A stretch of 64,000 nucleotides of DNA, from positions 372,001-436,000 of the forward strand of contig JAHWDD010000005.1 in the NCBI GenBank assembly GCA_023897205.1, in the 5' to 3' direction. This document shows, piece by piece, positions 11,126 through 22,425 of this stretch (position 1 is its first letter; the number at the start of each line of letters is the position of its first letter). The DNA is from Exophiala sp. HKRS030 (Eukaryota > Ascomycota > Eurotiomycetes > Chaetothyriales > Herpotrichiellaceae). Below the pieces are notes generated by a model. The model saw nothing but the letters and a program-made list of their open reading frames with translations, was not told the DNA's origin and searched no databases. The position numbers were made by a program, and so were the translations under genes.

Positions 11126-12915
11126 ATCATCTAAGCGAGCCATCCTTACGCTTGGATCGATGTGGCGAGTTTTTGGATATCAGTACGGATTCACAGCACA
11201 GATGTAATAGTCTTCTAAGCAGAAGAGAGCTTTTCAGGATTCACGAGCGAAACGGCACTCGGGAATTGATCAGGAAACTTTGAGGCGAATTGACTTGTTG
11301 AGCAGTTGAGCGAGATTTGGTTTGAGTTTCGCAGCCCCTGTGCGGCCATGGTATAATTTTCTTCACCATATGGCATGCAGTTGGCTGGACTCGGCATACA
11401 ATCCCAGAGTCATGTTTGATCACGATGCCACGACAATGGTTTTGTTATTACAACAAGGTGCAACAGAAACAAAGAAGCGTGGAGTTGATTAAGAACAGAG
11501 ATTTATTGATTCACAAGGCATGTTAGTAGGGGGTTTGTTCAGCCATTTGTGGTGAGGGATTGCTCGGGATCGATAGGCACATTGAGGGCTTTCGGAAGGA
11601 ACAGGGAGTAATACTCATGCACGAGGGCTGAGAATAAGAAGCAAGAGGATAGAGCAAGACGAGGACGGCATATGCAGGTTTATCTTGATAGTGGGTGTAC
11701 TCGTACTCGATATTCTCGTACAGCTACCGACATTAGATGCGAGTAGCTTGAATGATGATATGAACTTCAAAGATAGTTGGCATGTTGGACATTGATTCGC
11801 GAGTGATTTGTGAGTTGTTGCCCTGGCTGTTGTTGCAAGGCATGCCTTGAGAATGTTGGAGCCCTGGATGTTGTATCATGTATTTGGGTCCATGAAGCTG
11901 TGTAGGTGACATTGAGATTCAATGTTTTGAGAATTCGTTTGAGCGTCTATGAGTCGAGAGTTTACGGACCTCGTTGCTAAGAGAGTTCGACGATGGCATG
12001 GTTCATATTCTTAATTGTCAGGAAGACCTATCTCATGAGATTCTTTATCGGCGAGGCGAGATACCAACACATCGTGAAGTATCCGTCGTTTTACGAGTCG
12101 TTGTTGGCGTCTTGAATCATGAACCTCGAACTTTAGACCAGGCGGCCATGGCTGATGGTTAGTTGTCGGACCAAATCGTGCCTTCGTGCTACGGGAGTAA
12201 ATATTGTATAAAGTCGTTCGACCTGGCGGTGACCCAAATGAGGTCATACAATTTCATTCTGTTTGGCCGGACACAAAATCCAGTTCAACTCAACGGGCAA
12301 ATCAACAAACAATCAAAAACTGACATCACTCACCTCCCGTCCGAATGTAGATATTCCCGACATTGCCAATCGACCTTTTTTTCCAACCTCCTTCGTACTG
12401 GTCAATGCTCATTTTGCTCGGCCCATTCTACCCTGAACCCTACGAAAGTAACATCATCGACTCCCTTTTTCCCCCCGACGTAGGTTCGGTAGGAACCTCC
12501 ATGTTCCCCAAAACGATGGAATCATAACACACGAGACTGTGTTTTCCGAACAGGTGAGAGTACAGTATGAGTACGGAAGACCATCTGCAGCCTTCTCTTT
12601 GGTCATCCTCTTCTCGTTGGCCTATTGTTCCTGGACCCCCTGGTACTTACTCGACACACGGTCTGAACATGTCACCCACGTTCACCCTTGGCTCGTCTTG
12701 TCTCACATCACACAACTTGAAATTCTCTGATGTCACGCACTAGAGGCTGTCACGTCAATTCCCCGTGTCGTTGACGATTCGTTGTATATTGTTTTGCTGT
12801 CTCTCTCTCTCTCTCTCCTCTACTCCTGTTTCTGTTTCTGTTTCCGTTTCTACTCACCATTCTCGTTACAGTCTTGAATGAGGCCGACTTATTCCAACAC
12901 AGTAACACCCAAAAA
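11126..12915. other. Intergenic spacer between Wee1 and the aquaporin
   Basis: About 1.8 kb. It begins with the Wee1 3' UTR and ends with a CT-rich aquaporin leader. A 60-codon minus-strand frame at 11215-11397 starts with a real ATG but shows no family feature. I see no RNA gene or mobile element. Confidence 0.55.
12801..12851. repeat. CT dinucleotide tract followed by TTTCTG-like hexamers
   Basis: Eight CT units at 12801-12816, then repeated CTGTTT/CCGTTT units to about 12851. It lies 65-115 bp before the aquaporin ATG, the usual place for a pyrimidine-rich promoter or leader tract in filamentous fungi. Confidence 0.8.
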
Positions 12916-14182
12916 ATGCCACGAAACTTCCCTCCTACGTCCCTCCAGAGACACGGCGTGCGCCGTCCCAGCGAGCCGACGGCTCGAGACCGTCACGTCC
13001 GCCACCACCACCCTTTCGCCGGTGATGAGCAACCCCTAAACGAGAACTCGAAATGGCAACGGACAAGACACCACATGATAGCCATGTGCGGTGAATTCGT
13101 CGGAACTTTGCTGTTCCTTTGGTTCTCTTTTGCGATTGCACAAACCGCCGCCTCGACGGGTGGTGTCGCAGGGACATCTTCCGAATTCGTCCTCACGAGC
13201 CTGGGTTTTGGTTTCTCATTGTTGGTGACAGTCTGGGCCTTTTACAGAATATCAGGTGGATTGTTCAATCCTGCTGTATGTGTCTTTTTTTCGTACACAA
13301 CCCCCTCCTCCTCCTACCCTTGACGAAAAAAAACGTCTTCGTGAGTTTTGGTTTTTTCTCTCCATCTCTCGGTTTTCACCAAAATCCAAAAAAAACCATT
13401 CACAAAAACAAATCTAATCATGCTCTCCCCCTTCCCTCCTCCAGGTCACTCTCGCCATGGTCATGACGGGAAACCTACCTTGGTTCCGTGGTCTCTTGCT
13501 ACTTCCGGCGCAACTACTCGGTGGCATAGTCGCCGCCGCTCTCGTCCGGTGCATGTTCCCAGGTGAACTCGCCGTCAACACCACCTTGTCCAACGGCACT
13601 TCTCGGGCTCAGGGGGTCTTTATCGAAATGTTCTTGACTTCCCTCTTGGTCTTTACCATTCTAATGTTGGCCGCCGAGAAACATTATGCCACCTTTATGG
13701 CTCCCGTGGGGATCGGTCTTGCACTGTTCGTTGCGATGATGGCTGGTAAGTATTGTACTTTTTTTTAATAGTCACCAAAATGCATTTCTCGGTCGCTGCT
13801 TTTCCCCATCCTTCGAATTGTGAGTATACTAATGTTCTCTCGACTTGTTAAAAAGGCGTCCATTGGACCGGTGCGTCACTCAACCCGGCAAGAAGTTTCG
13901 GTCCGGCCGTTGCGACGCCGTATTTCCCCGGATACCATTATATCTGTAAGTGGTCGATAATACCTTGGCTCAATTCGCGAACGAAACATCCGAGGAAACT
14001 GACATGGATCACGTCCAGACTGGTTCGGTCCCATCATGGGCGCGTTGCTGGCGGGCGGGTATTACAAGTTCGTCAAGTACTTCAACTACGAAGAGTCGAA
14101 CCCCGGGCAGGACGCCCTCGACGAAAGGGAGAAGCAAAGAGAGGGGGAGAGAGTCGAATCACATTCTTCTGCCGGGGTTTGA
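12916..14182 (+). CDS. Aquaporin (major intrinsic protein family)
   Basis: Four exons: 12916-13275, 13445-13745, 13856-13945 and 14019-14182; 304 residues. Introns have GTATGT, GTAAGT and GTAAGT donors; the second has a TACTAAT branch site. Both pore boxes are present: FNPAVTLAM (Asn118, interrupted by intron 1 directly after Ala120) and LNPARSFGPAV (Asn230). Six hydrophobic segments fit the MIP fold, with short hydrophilic tails, as expected for an orthodox channel of the plasma membrane or vacuole. By spacing to the NPA boxes the selectivity-filter positions are Phe98, Met218, Ala227 and Arg233; Met replaces the His typical of water-specific channels, so water-only selectivity is uncertain. 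The ATG at 12916 has A at -3. Another ATG at 12878 opens an overlapping 53-codon frame ending at 13039. Confidence 0.93.
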
Positions 14183-15247
14183 GATTGACGGATGTTTGGG
14201 AAACAAAAGAAGAAGAAGAAAAGGAAAACAACAACTCTAGTCAACCAAAAACCAATAAAATGAATTGCCAATGCCAAAAGCATTTGTGTGGGGTGGCGCT
14301 GGATCTTGTTCGGTGGGCTACTGGGAGCATGCCTCATGTCCCATCACCCTTTTGTTCGGCCGGCGGGGTCACAGGGGAAATGTAATCAAGGCTCACCTCA
14401 CCCCAGTTGTAACAGATACGCATGGTAGTTCCACTCCGCCAGGCAGAAGCAACAATGAGGAACGACATCTGACACAAGGGAGGTACTCATCGAGACCGAA
14501 GCAGACGCAACAAAATTGGTCACACGATGGGCGTATACAACATACACGAGTACACAAAAACGTCGGGGGGGGGGGGGGGGTGGGGGTTATGCAAAGGTGG
14601 ACCAAAAGCTCCGATCTCTCGCGCTCTGTTTGGAGACAGCTACAAAGGGGAGGAATGGAAGTTAAAAAACGACGAATACGAACGTGGACATGGAAACAAA
14701 ACAACCTGTACTACTTTGATGCACTCTACATCACCAGTAATCAACCACCACAAAGCATGCATACGTGTGTATTACGGAGTACACTAGTGTCCCCTTTTCC
14801 AGACATCACTGACAGGAGAGAAAATATTGATCGAAAACTGAAATCATTCTTCATTCTTGATTCCCATCGTGATTGACTCATTATTGTTACAATTCATCTG
14901 GAATACATCAAACTTTGGTGGTATCAAATTGGATGACGCAAAACTGCCGGAAACCATCGGGTTCAACTATATGGAAAGCAAACATGACGGGCGCCGACTC
15001 TGGGCGGCAAAGTCAAAGGATCTGTAGACTGGGCATAACGACAAGTACAACCCGGCAGAAGACACAAAAAGGGGGGGAAAACAAAGAGGAAAATGTGCGT
15101 CGGCTCCCCCCCCGGTCATACAATCACCAGACGCGTGTACAGGTGTTTTGTTCGATCCAACCTTAAACAGATCACCGTCACCCAGGTGGCAAAGAACACT
15201 CGGGGGGAAGGGGGTGGCGAGCAGGTCGCGTCGTGATCTTCTTTGCC
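14183..15247. other. Convergent 3' intergenic region, aquaporin and flotillin
   Basis: About 1.07 kb between two converging genes, so it should hold both 3' UTRs. It contains a long G tract (14565-14580), one TACGGAGTAC copy at 14773-14782, and G/C runs near 15070 and 15110. The frames here run through low-complexity DNA and I do not accept any as genes. Confidence 0.55.
14565..14580. repeat. Uninterrupted 16-G tract
   Basis: Sixteen G followed by T and five more G. It lies in the convergent spacer downstream of the aquaporin. Such a run could form a G-quadruplex and is a likely place for sequencing-length error. Confidence 0.9.
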
Positions 15248-16800
15248 CTAATGTTGCTGCTGGTTCTGCAACTTCTTCTTCTCATGGGGTGAAGCGGAGC
15301 CGTTGAGACCGGCACCGGCCCCGGCCTCGCCGCCCTCTTGGGGTGGCATCTTGATCATCCAGTTTGGCGGCGCGATGCCGGTCTGTTCGTGGATCGTGCT
15401 CAACAACGGCGGGAGGGACTGCATGATGTTCTTGATGGGCGCGATGCCCGCGGCGTCGCCACCGCCCCCGCCCGCGCCGTCGGTGTTCCAGACCGTGATC
15501 TTTGGCTGGAGGCCCTGGATGGCCTTGGCGTTCGCGTTGGCCAGCTTCTCGAACGTGTTCTCCTTGATCATCATGTACGTGAGGAGGCCCTGCGGCCCGC
15601 CAAACGCCTCGGCGAGGGACTTGTAGGCCTCGGCCTGGGCCTGGGTGGCTTCGGCCTCGCGCATGCGGGCGTGGTACGTCGCGTCGGCCTCCTTCATCTG
15701 TCGCTCCACGTTGGCCTGGATCTGCCGCTGCTGCTTGAACAGCTGGGCGTCGGCGGCTTGCTTCTCGGCGTACGCTTGGGCGTCGGCATTCTTGCTGTCC
15801 CGGTAGAAGTTGGCGTCGGCGTCGCGCTCCGCCGTCTCCTTGGCGATCTGCGCCCGCACCAGGTCCTTTGCGCGTAGTCGCTCGAGCTCCGTAGCGGCCT
15901 TCTTGGTTTCGACCTCCCTCTGGAGCTCGGCGTCGCGAGCCTCGGCAGCGCGTCGCGCTTTGATCTGGGCCATTTGGATGCCCATGTCGAGTTCTGTCTG
16001 GCGGTTGGTGAGCTCCGCGTCCGCTTGCGCTTTGTCGGCCTTGCGCTTGGTCTCGAGAACGGCCGTTTCGGCCTCGATCTTGGAGATTTCCTGCTTCGTG
16101 TGGCCGCGCTTCGAGGCCTCACCGATCTCACCGCGCATGCGTGCCTCGGCCACATCGATACGGGCTTGATTCGAAGCACCTTCGTGGGCTTTCCGAGAAA
16201 GGAATGCAAAGTACTCGGAGCCGGGGGTATCTTGCAGTTCCTTGACGTTGGCATTGTAGATACACAGACCGAACTGGTCAAGTTCTTTTTGCACGTTCTC
16301 AATGACCTGGTGTATCATTGTCAACCATCAGTGTACCCTGAGAGGCAGGGCAAGCGTACCTTTTGCTTGAAAACTTGGCGTTCCTTGAAGATCTCTTCCA
16401 TGGTCATAGAGGAAACGATGACACGTGTTTCACCTTCGATGATACCCTTGACAATATCCTGGACATGGCTGCGCTGGGTCGGTACAATAGCTGTACCGGG
16501 CTTCGAAGAACTCGTTGATGTTCCGTCGGGGTTGCCGCTGAGGAGCAGCGCATATTTCTTGAGTGCCTCAGGCTTGTTGTCGGGCCCGATGGTAAAGACG
16601 GCAGGTAGAGCGAATTGAAGTTTCTCGATAGTCATCGCCTGTAGATTGAGCGAGAAGTCGAATGGCGAGACCGAGATTCTTGCTACACGCTGCCATGGAA
16701 AGACGAACGCCTTTTTGACAATGCGAACATCTTGAATATTGGCGCCAGTGACCACGAGGTACTCGTTGGCGTTGGAGATGTGGTACCACATGCCTGGCAT
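15248..16800 (-). CDS. floA: Flotillin / reggie-like SPFH-domain protein
   Basis: Two coding exons, 16800-16360 and 16306-15248, with a 53-nt intron between (GTACGC donor, CACCAG acceptor, phase 0); 499 residues. The N-terminus (YHISNANEYLVVTGANI, then KKAFVFPWQRVARI) is the flotillin start, followed by an SPFH/band-7 domain to about residue 200. A long Ala/Glu/Lys-rich coiled coil (EAETAVLETKRKADKAQADA and many similar repeats) fills about 200-390, and a Gly-rich tail ends the protein. Flotillins oligomerise on the inner leaflet of plasma-membrane microdomains; in Aspergillus FloA affects growth and sterol-rich domains. No transmembrane helix is needed. The start at 16800 gives the conserved N-terminus; the upstream open frame has no ATG giving a better one. 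Confidence 0.93.
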
Positions 16801-18869
16801 CTTGGATCTGAAAGAATGTGTTGGTTTGTGATGAGTGAGTGTGCGATGTGTTGGCGGGTTTGAGACGAAGTAAAGAGTGAAGACTTGTAGGCTGTTTGGC
16901 TGAGTCAATCTCCAATCTGCTGTGACTGTGGAGGTTAATGCTCTGGAAGATGAAGAACAAGCAGAAACGGTAAGGAAAGGGAAGATGAGGGTATATATAT
17001 GTTCTCACGACATTGTGAGTGAATATCACTCAGAGTGACTGCTTCCCGAGGAGAAGCGGTTCAAGACGATCTCTGTGACTCAAACGGAGCGCGAACGACG
17101 GTCTATGGCACGGCCACATGAGCTGCCTTGTTGGATCCAGAGGGGTACAAGATAGTGCCTTTGCTAAACGTGGTTGTTGTGAAAACTATCGAAACGGCAC
17201 TGCACATGTCATAGCCCCCATTATTCCACAACGGGGGTTCGGAGCAACGGACCATACCAAGAGCAGTTGAGCGGATCCTTTGCCCTGACTAGCAAGAACT
17301 TCTGGAAAACTACCAAGAATGTGAAGGGAGGTCAGATGATTCACATTCTGCCCGTGTTTTTGCTTTTGTAAGGAAGATCATACGTCAAGTGGGCCGTTTG
17401 TCTTCGGTTTCTTGGTGCCGATGGGTGTGTGCGGGAGTCGATCGCATGTTTCAATGTCTATAGCTGATTGGTGGCTGAGCCGCCCTCAGACAAGGGCAAG
17501 GCAACCTCTCAGGTTGACAATCTGTACCTCTTTGTAGCACGAGAGTAACAAGTGCTTTCAGGCGGAGCAGAAGCACCGACCGGTGTTCGGCACACCAGGA
17601 TCACTAGGGATCTCTTCGCGAGCACTTGAAGCCTTGGAAAATATGGGAACTCCGTCACCGCGTACAGCTCACAGATTAGCCAGGGGAATTCCCACAGGTA
17701 CAATGCTCAGATGACTCGTGCTCGGTGGAGAAAAGTAGTTGCGTTCCAAGGGTAAGAATGTCAGGGTTGTACGAAATATAGTGATGCCTTGAGAGTTGGC
17801 TTGAGGAAGAAGCAGGTTTGACCTTCAGAAGGATAAACACAAGACGCTGTGATGTAGGTTCAAAGCGGCGATGGCTTTTGGTCTTGCTGCCGGGGTTCCT
17901 CTCACTATTTCATCTATCTTTAGGTTTTGGTAAGCATATACGAGCAAGCATGTATGCGCACAGGTTCACAGAATGCAGTGAGTGTCTTTGAAAGAGTGTA
18001 TTCCAGTGTGTTCAGACTGCACTGTACTCCGTATCGTCCATGGATATTCGGCATCAAAAGCGGCAACCGGCACTATAAGCTCAGCCACTAACGACAGTCA
18101 GCCTTGCACTGCCACCGCATGTTACTGTGTTTCACTCCCGCCTTTCCCACTTTTCCTCTTGTTTCCAAGTGCAATTAAACAATCGACTACGGAGTAAGTT
18201 GTACTCGGCACGATGATGATCCCCTGGCCTCGTGACAGCCTTAAGGGTTCAGGGGACAGAACTATACGAGTACGGGAAAGAAACCTGGCGTCCATCATAA
18301 TCCTACCCACTTCCTTCTGATCCTGGCCCCCATTCTCTTAGCAGCCAAGGCAGTTCTACAAACGACCCCCAATTTACGGAGAAGTAAGTTTGATCAACAG
18401 CCTCATGTGATTTGGTTTCATGTATGAGGTCTTTTTCTTGCACCAGCTGTAAGCCAAGGGCCACGACTCTACCCCCGACAAGCCGAGGTGAGATCGTGGA
18501 CGAAGTGAGCAGTCCGGTTCGTGCAATCTTTAGACACCGGTTTGAGGCATTGGCGATAGATTCCTGTGCGGCTGAAACGACCCGAGTCTCTTCGCTTCAA
18601 AGACGTCTCGGCAAGCAAGCGACGTCTTGGGTGCGTGCGCACCTTTCCATCATCGCGTGAAGTTACATCTGTTGCCCACTGACGAGGCTCAATTGAAGTC
18701 ACAACTCTGGTGCGCCTGACTCATATCCCCTCCCTTGTTATCATTTTCACGCATTACACATCGAAGCCTATCCACCTTGATATCTTTGTGTAACGTCTAC
18801 CTTCATAGCCTTGGGACATTGGCCATCAAATTCTGGAACCCCCCACCGACAGGTCTTTTACAAGCAGAA
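16801..18869. other. Divergent spacer between flotillin and a hypothetical gene
   Basis: About 2.07 kb holding both promoters. Two TACTCCGTA/TACGGAGTA copies lie at 18025-18033 and 18188-18196, with a variant near 18375. No convincing ORF or RNA gene was seen. Confidence 0.55.
16991..17000 (-). promoter_or_regulatory. Possible TATA element of the flotillin gene
   Basis: An ATATATATAC run (minus strand) about 190-200 bp before the flotillin ATG. Position and composition fit a TATA box, but no transcript start is known. Confidence 0.3.
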
Positions 18870-19679
18870 ATGTCGGAGAAGAACACGTACGCGAGTAGTG
18901 CAGATGAAACGTCCACCGAGCGGATTCCCACCTATGAAGAATCTGTGGCCTCATCTACAAACCCAAGATCGATGGGAAGATGGGAGAAATCATCCAGATC
19001 GATGCCGTCAATGATTCGCCAGGAACGAACCCGTCGGATCGAGCAGCTTATCGCCGAGTTGATTGTTCCAACGGTTTCGATGAAGCTGTCCAGTGGCTGC
19101 TCGTCGCTGAGCATAATCATCTTGCCATCAGCCTCTCTCACGGCAAACGGGGAAGTGACAGAACAAAACATCGTGACGCCAGGCCCGCAGGCGCAGGAGT
19201 CGCGAACAGTTCTCACACTTCGAGGGGAGGAGAACAGTGCATCATTCTGGACACAGAATCCTGTCGTTCAGGAATTGGAATTTTTCCTGCGTCAAGAATT
19301 ATCTGAGGAGCCGATAGACGCAGCAACGCTTTTTGATAATCAACTCCAAGCCGAAGTCCGAAGCCAACCTACAGCTCCGCTGCCTCAACGACCGAAACCC
19401 AAGTCATGGCTTAAGCGAGCTTTCGAAAGCCCGGGGGCTGACCACGATCCAACGGGCGAGACGGGTAAGTGGAATCTTGGCTGGCGAAGTCCAGACACTC
19501 GTAGTGGCAGTCAGGACAGTGGTTGGAGGGCGAAAGAACGACGAAGAAATGTACAGAGGGACGAATTGGCCGTCCATGCCAGGCTGGAAAACGTGAGCTT
19601 TCGGACAGAGAGTGAAATGGGCCTTCTCGAGACAAACACTGTGAAATGTCTCTGGGTTGAGATTGAGCTCGGGTTATGA
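18870..19679 (+). CDS. Conserved fungal hypothetical protein
   Basis: Single exon of 269 residues. The frame extends upstream only from a TTG, so the ATG at 18870 is taken. The N-terminus is Ser/Thr-rich and has a PTYEE patch (ERIPTYEESV). A basic helix (RQERTRRIEQLIAELIVPTV) precedes a segment with a short hydrophobic strand (SSLSIIILPS). A middle block begins FWTQNPVVQELEFFLRQEL. The C-terminus LENVSFRTESEMGLLETNTV resembles an ending I recall from uncharacterised mould proteins with a proline/tyrosine N-terminus. No function is known. It converges with the oxidoreductase, only 93 bp from stop to stop. Confidence 0.7.
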   Translation: MSEKNTYASSADETSTERIPTYEESVASSTNPRSMGRWEKSSRSMPSMIRQERTRRIEQLIAELIVPTVSMKLSSGCSSLSIIILPSASLTANGEVTEQNIVTPGPQAQESRTVLTLRGEENSASFWTQNPVVQELEFFLRQELSEEPIDAATLFDNQLQAEVRSQPTAPLPQRPKPKSWLKRAFESPGADHDPTGETGKWNLGWRSPDTRSGSQDSGWRAKERRRNVQRDELAVHARLENVSFRTESEMGLLETNTVKCLWVEIELGL

Positions 19680-19772
19680 CGCGTACACTGTTGATACCAA
19701 AAAGAGTCGTGGCCACCAGTGCAGTATTTACTAAATCTTGGCTATCAAATGTTTCCCTAGCTCTACAGAGAG

Positions 19773-20693
19773 TCACGGGACAAAGACTGTCCTGTCTTTC
19801 TTCGCCGTCCAAGCGTCTGCGGCATCTTCTAGCTTCCTCACCTTGAGATCCATCTTTGGCAATCTGGCCACCGCAGCCAGCAGACCCGGCAATTCTTTGG
19901 CGAAGTGCGGCATTGACCAGGCACCGGGTCCTGCACCCCTCATTGTGATGTTCTTTGACCGCAAGAGTGCAGCCGGCAGAGCGGTGTCCAGACCGGCCAC
20001 AGATCCAATCTGGACGTACTGTGTCGGCGCCTTCGAGCTGAGGGCGGTGAAGAGGGCGGGGATGACAGGACCATAGAGATAGTCGAGTATGACATCGACA
20101 TCGCCCAGGGCCGAGAAATCCGTTTCGGCGGGATTACTTGCCAACACGATGCTCTGGTCGAGCTTGAGCGCCTCCATTTCTTTGGCGTTGCGCGCCACAC
20201 CAATCACCTTGCCGGCACCCCTTTCGCGGACGAATTCGACGGCGACTTTGCCCGAGATTGCCGTCACGCCGACGATGACGACGGTGAAGTTGGGGGGGAT
20301 GTTGTCGACTCGGGCGGCCAGTGCCATCCACGAACTCATGCCCGGATTGACCAGGCCCGCAACCTGGACCGGGTCGGCGCCCTCCGGGACCGGCACCACG
20401 GCGGCTTTGGGCACCGTGACGTACTCTGCAAAGCCGCCGCCCATGGCAATGCTGCTGAAGTACACGGTCTTTCCGTCGGGCGTCGTGCCTACACCATCGG
20501 CACCGGGCACGTATGGAAGCCCCGCGTTCTTGCTGCTGTAGTGTTGGCCAGCGGCTTGCGAGCGGACAAGTTGATGGAGGCCAGCAGCTAGAACTTTGAT
20601 GGTGACTTTCTCTGGGTCGGAGGTGGACGGGTCAGGGTGGTCTGCTGAGAAGGCGGGAGGGGCGTCCCACGACTTTACAACAATCGCACGCAT
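19773..20693 (-). CDS. MDR-superfamily quinone oxidoreductase-like protein
   Basis: Single exon, ATG at 20693, TGA at 19773; 306 residues. It is a medium-chain dehydrogenase/reductase: GroES-like N-terminal half (LPYVPGADGVG, GGGFAEYVTVP), then a Rossmann half with a nucleotide-binding turn (VVIVGVTAISGKVAVEFVRE) and IGVARNAKEMEAL. I see no Cys/His catalytic or structural zinc ligands, which fits the zinc-free NAD(P)H:quinone reductase / enoyl-reductase branch. The substrate cannot be told. No secondary-metabolism genes surround it, so a general redox or detoxification role is inferred. The upstream open frame has no ATG giving a better start. Confidence 0.88.
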   Translation of the reverse strand: MRAIVVKSWDAPPAFSADHPDPSTSDPEKVTIKVLAAGLHQLVRSQAAGQHYSSKNAGLPYVPGADGVGTTPDGKTVYFSSIAMGGGFAEYVTVPKAAVVPVPEGADPVQVAGLVNPGMSSWMALAARVDNIPPNFTVVIVGVTAISGKVAVEFVRERGAGKVIGVARNAKEMEALKLDQSIVLASNPAETDFSALGDVDVILDYLYGPVIPALFTALSSKAPTQYVQIGSVAGLDTALPAALLRSKNITMRGAGPGAWSMPHFAKELPGLLAAVARLPKMDLKVRKLEDAADAWTAKKDRTVFVP

Positions 20694-21472
20694 GATTGAG
20701 ATGGTATGTATGTGTGTGTGTATTGAATATAATCTGTGATAGTTGCTGTGGCGCTGAGTCTGAAAGGCAAGGAGGAGATAAGAAATGTCTTGTAGACGAT
20801 ACAATGCTTCAAGTTAAATGGTGTTCGAATGGGAGAAAGGAGGGGCACGATGTTGGGACTCGTGCCTTAACCGTGAACCTTATATATATCTGTGCAAGGA
20901 ATCAATCTTGCAATGCTTTCGCTATAAATGGATAACGAAAGTGTCGCTACGTTTTGACAGGAGAGCGGAAGCCTTTGTCAGCATCAGACAAATTCTCCGA
21001 TGATGAGGACAACAACTCAATGTTCACGTGCAAATCAATGTGAATCGTACGAGTAGTTGGCCAGGGTTTGAGGAACTTTTTAGAACCAGGTATCGGAGCA
21101 AACTACCTCTAGTTACAGTAGTTCCAAGGTTGGTAGCCCATATGTCTCGACCACCTGTACTGTAGATGACTCCCTGCACGAGATGACTAAGCGGGAAAAA
21201 AGGTGACGTTCGATCGTGGAGCGGAACATCATGCAGCGTGTCCTGTGTCTTCTGCCTGTTTTCGACCGAGACAGAAGAGTAAACAGGTGACTATCCCTAC
21301 AGTAGTACCACGTCTTGTCAGGGTCCACAATCGGGTACCATTGACCAACCTACGTGTTACTGTCTTGTACACAAAGTATCGAGACAGAGAGCGGAATCAA
21401 TTCGAGAGTCAAATTCACACACCGTCACATCAACCTCTTCCACTCTTGTTCTGGCCTTTCCAAAAAAGAAAA
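20694..21472. promoter_or_regulatory. Divergent promoter region, oxidoreductase and tubulin cofactor A
   Basis: 779 bp between two start codons. It holds a short GT tract near 20708-20722, the TATA-like run at 20881-20889, and a CT/A-rich stretch just before 21473. No coding signal was seen. Confidence 0.5.
20881..20889 (-). promoter_or_regulatory. Possible TATA element of the oxidoreductase gene
   Basis: Reading GATATATATAAGG on the minus strand, about 190 bp before the ATG at 20693. Position and sequence fit a TATA box; not otherwise supported. Confidence 0.35.
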
Positions 21473-22037
21473 ATGGCACCGTCCCAGATACAAGTCGCCA
21501 TCTCTTCTCTCCAACGACTCCTCAACGAAGAAAACTCATACTACAAAGAACAAGAGCAACAGGAAAGCCGAATCGCGAAATTGGAAAAGGACAAGACCGA
21601 TGCAGATGGAAACCGTGAATTTACCCTGAGGCAGGAGGTAATCCAACCTACAACACTTGACTATTCTCGTCTTCCCTTCCCCCCTCTCCACGACGTCTGT
21701 ATTCTAACCACCTAGATTTGATGAAACAGCGTCAAGCCTTGGAAGAAACCAAAAAGGTCATCCCGACTCTACGTGAGCGTATCACTAGCGCCAGGGAGAA
21801 GTTGGAAAATATGCTCGTAAGGAAAACAATCTCTCCCGTATCCAATCGTTTATTCTTTCCTTTGCCCCTCCCGACCTCTTGACGCGACCCGCGACAGGCA
21901 CCACCGCATGCTGATATGATAATTCATGTTATCAGGACACAGCGGGGAATGACGAGGAACGTGAAACTGCGGTTCAGGTACTCAAGGCGGCCAAGGAACA
22001 GCAAAAGGATGATCCTGTCGCCGGTGTGTCGACATAG
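21473..22037 (+). CDS. TBCA: Tubulin-folding cofactor A
   Basis: Three exons, 21473-21637, 21730-21816 and 21936-22037, all phase-0 junctions; 117 residues, the usual family size (106-120). The product is almost wholly helical: QVAISSLQRLLNEENSYYKE, EQQESRIAKLE, then FTLRQE joined across intron 1 to RQALEETKKVIPTLRERI. The family pattern of SLQRLxxEExxYxKE...LRQERQAxEET is clear. Cofactor A (yeast Rbl2) binds and buffers beta-tubulin during alpha/beta-dimer assembly in the cytosol. Introns have GTAATC and GTAAGG donors with AACAG and ATCAG acceptors. It converges with the THO gene. Confidence 0.93.
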
Positions 22038-22425
22038 GCGCCGTCTCGTGTCGGCCATGGTGGACCCAAAAAAGAGAAGAAGGCCGTCGGTTTACACGGT
22101 GCGGACCAAGGTGCCTAAGGATTGAGTATTCCTCACTTGTACACTACGTCTCGACAAAACATGAGAGCCACCAAAAGAACTCGATGAGAAAAATGAAATA
22201 TGAAGCCTTTATGTTGAGATATCAGAAACCAACCTTTTTATCATCAAGTATAGTTTGAGACGAGACCAGCTCTTTCAATCGTGGACCTTGATTCAACCAA
22301 AATATTGAACGATTCGAGAGGGCCTACGTGAACATAGCTCGCTAATGATTCACCAAATGGTGTGGTCGATCTTATACAATGGACTCTCAATGAGAGAGAT
22401 TTACATGTCCCTTTTAGCTGTAAAA
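22038..22425. other. Convergent 3' spacer, cofactor A and THO subunit
   Basis: 388 bp between two stop codons facing each other. It is AT-rich and should hold both 3' UTRs. No further feature was seen. Confidence 0.6.

Noticed and set aside
11215..11397. 60-codon minus-strand ORF behind Wee1
   Set aside because: Real ATG but no conserved feature; probably chance within the Wee1 3' UTR.
15338..15877. 179-codon plus-strand frame opposite flotillin
   Set aside because: Shadow of the Ala/Glu-rich flotillin coiled coil on the other strand.
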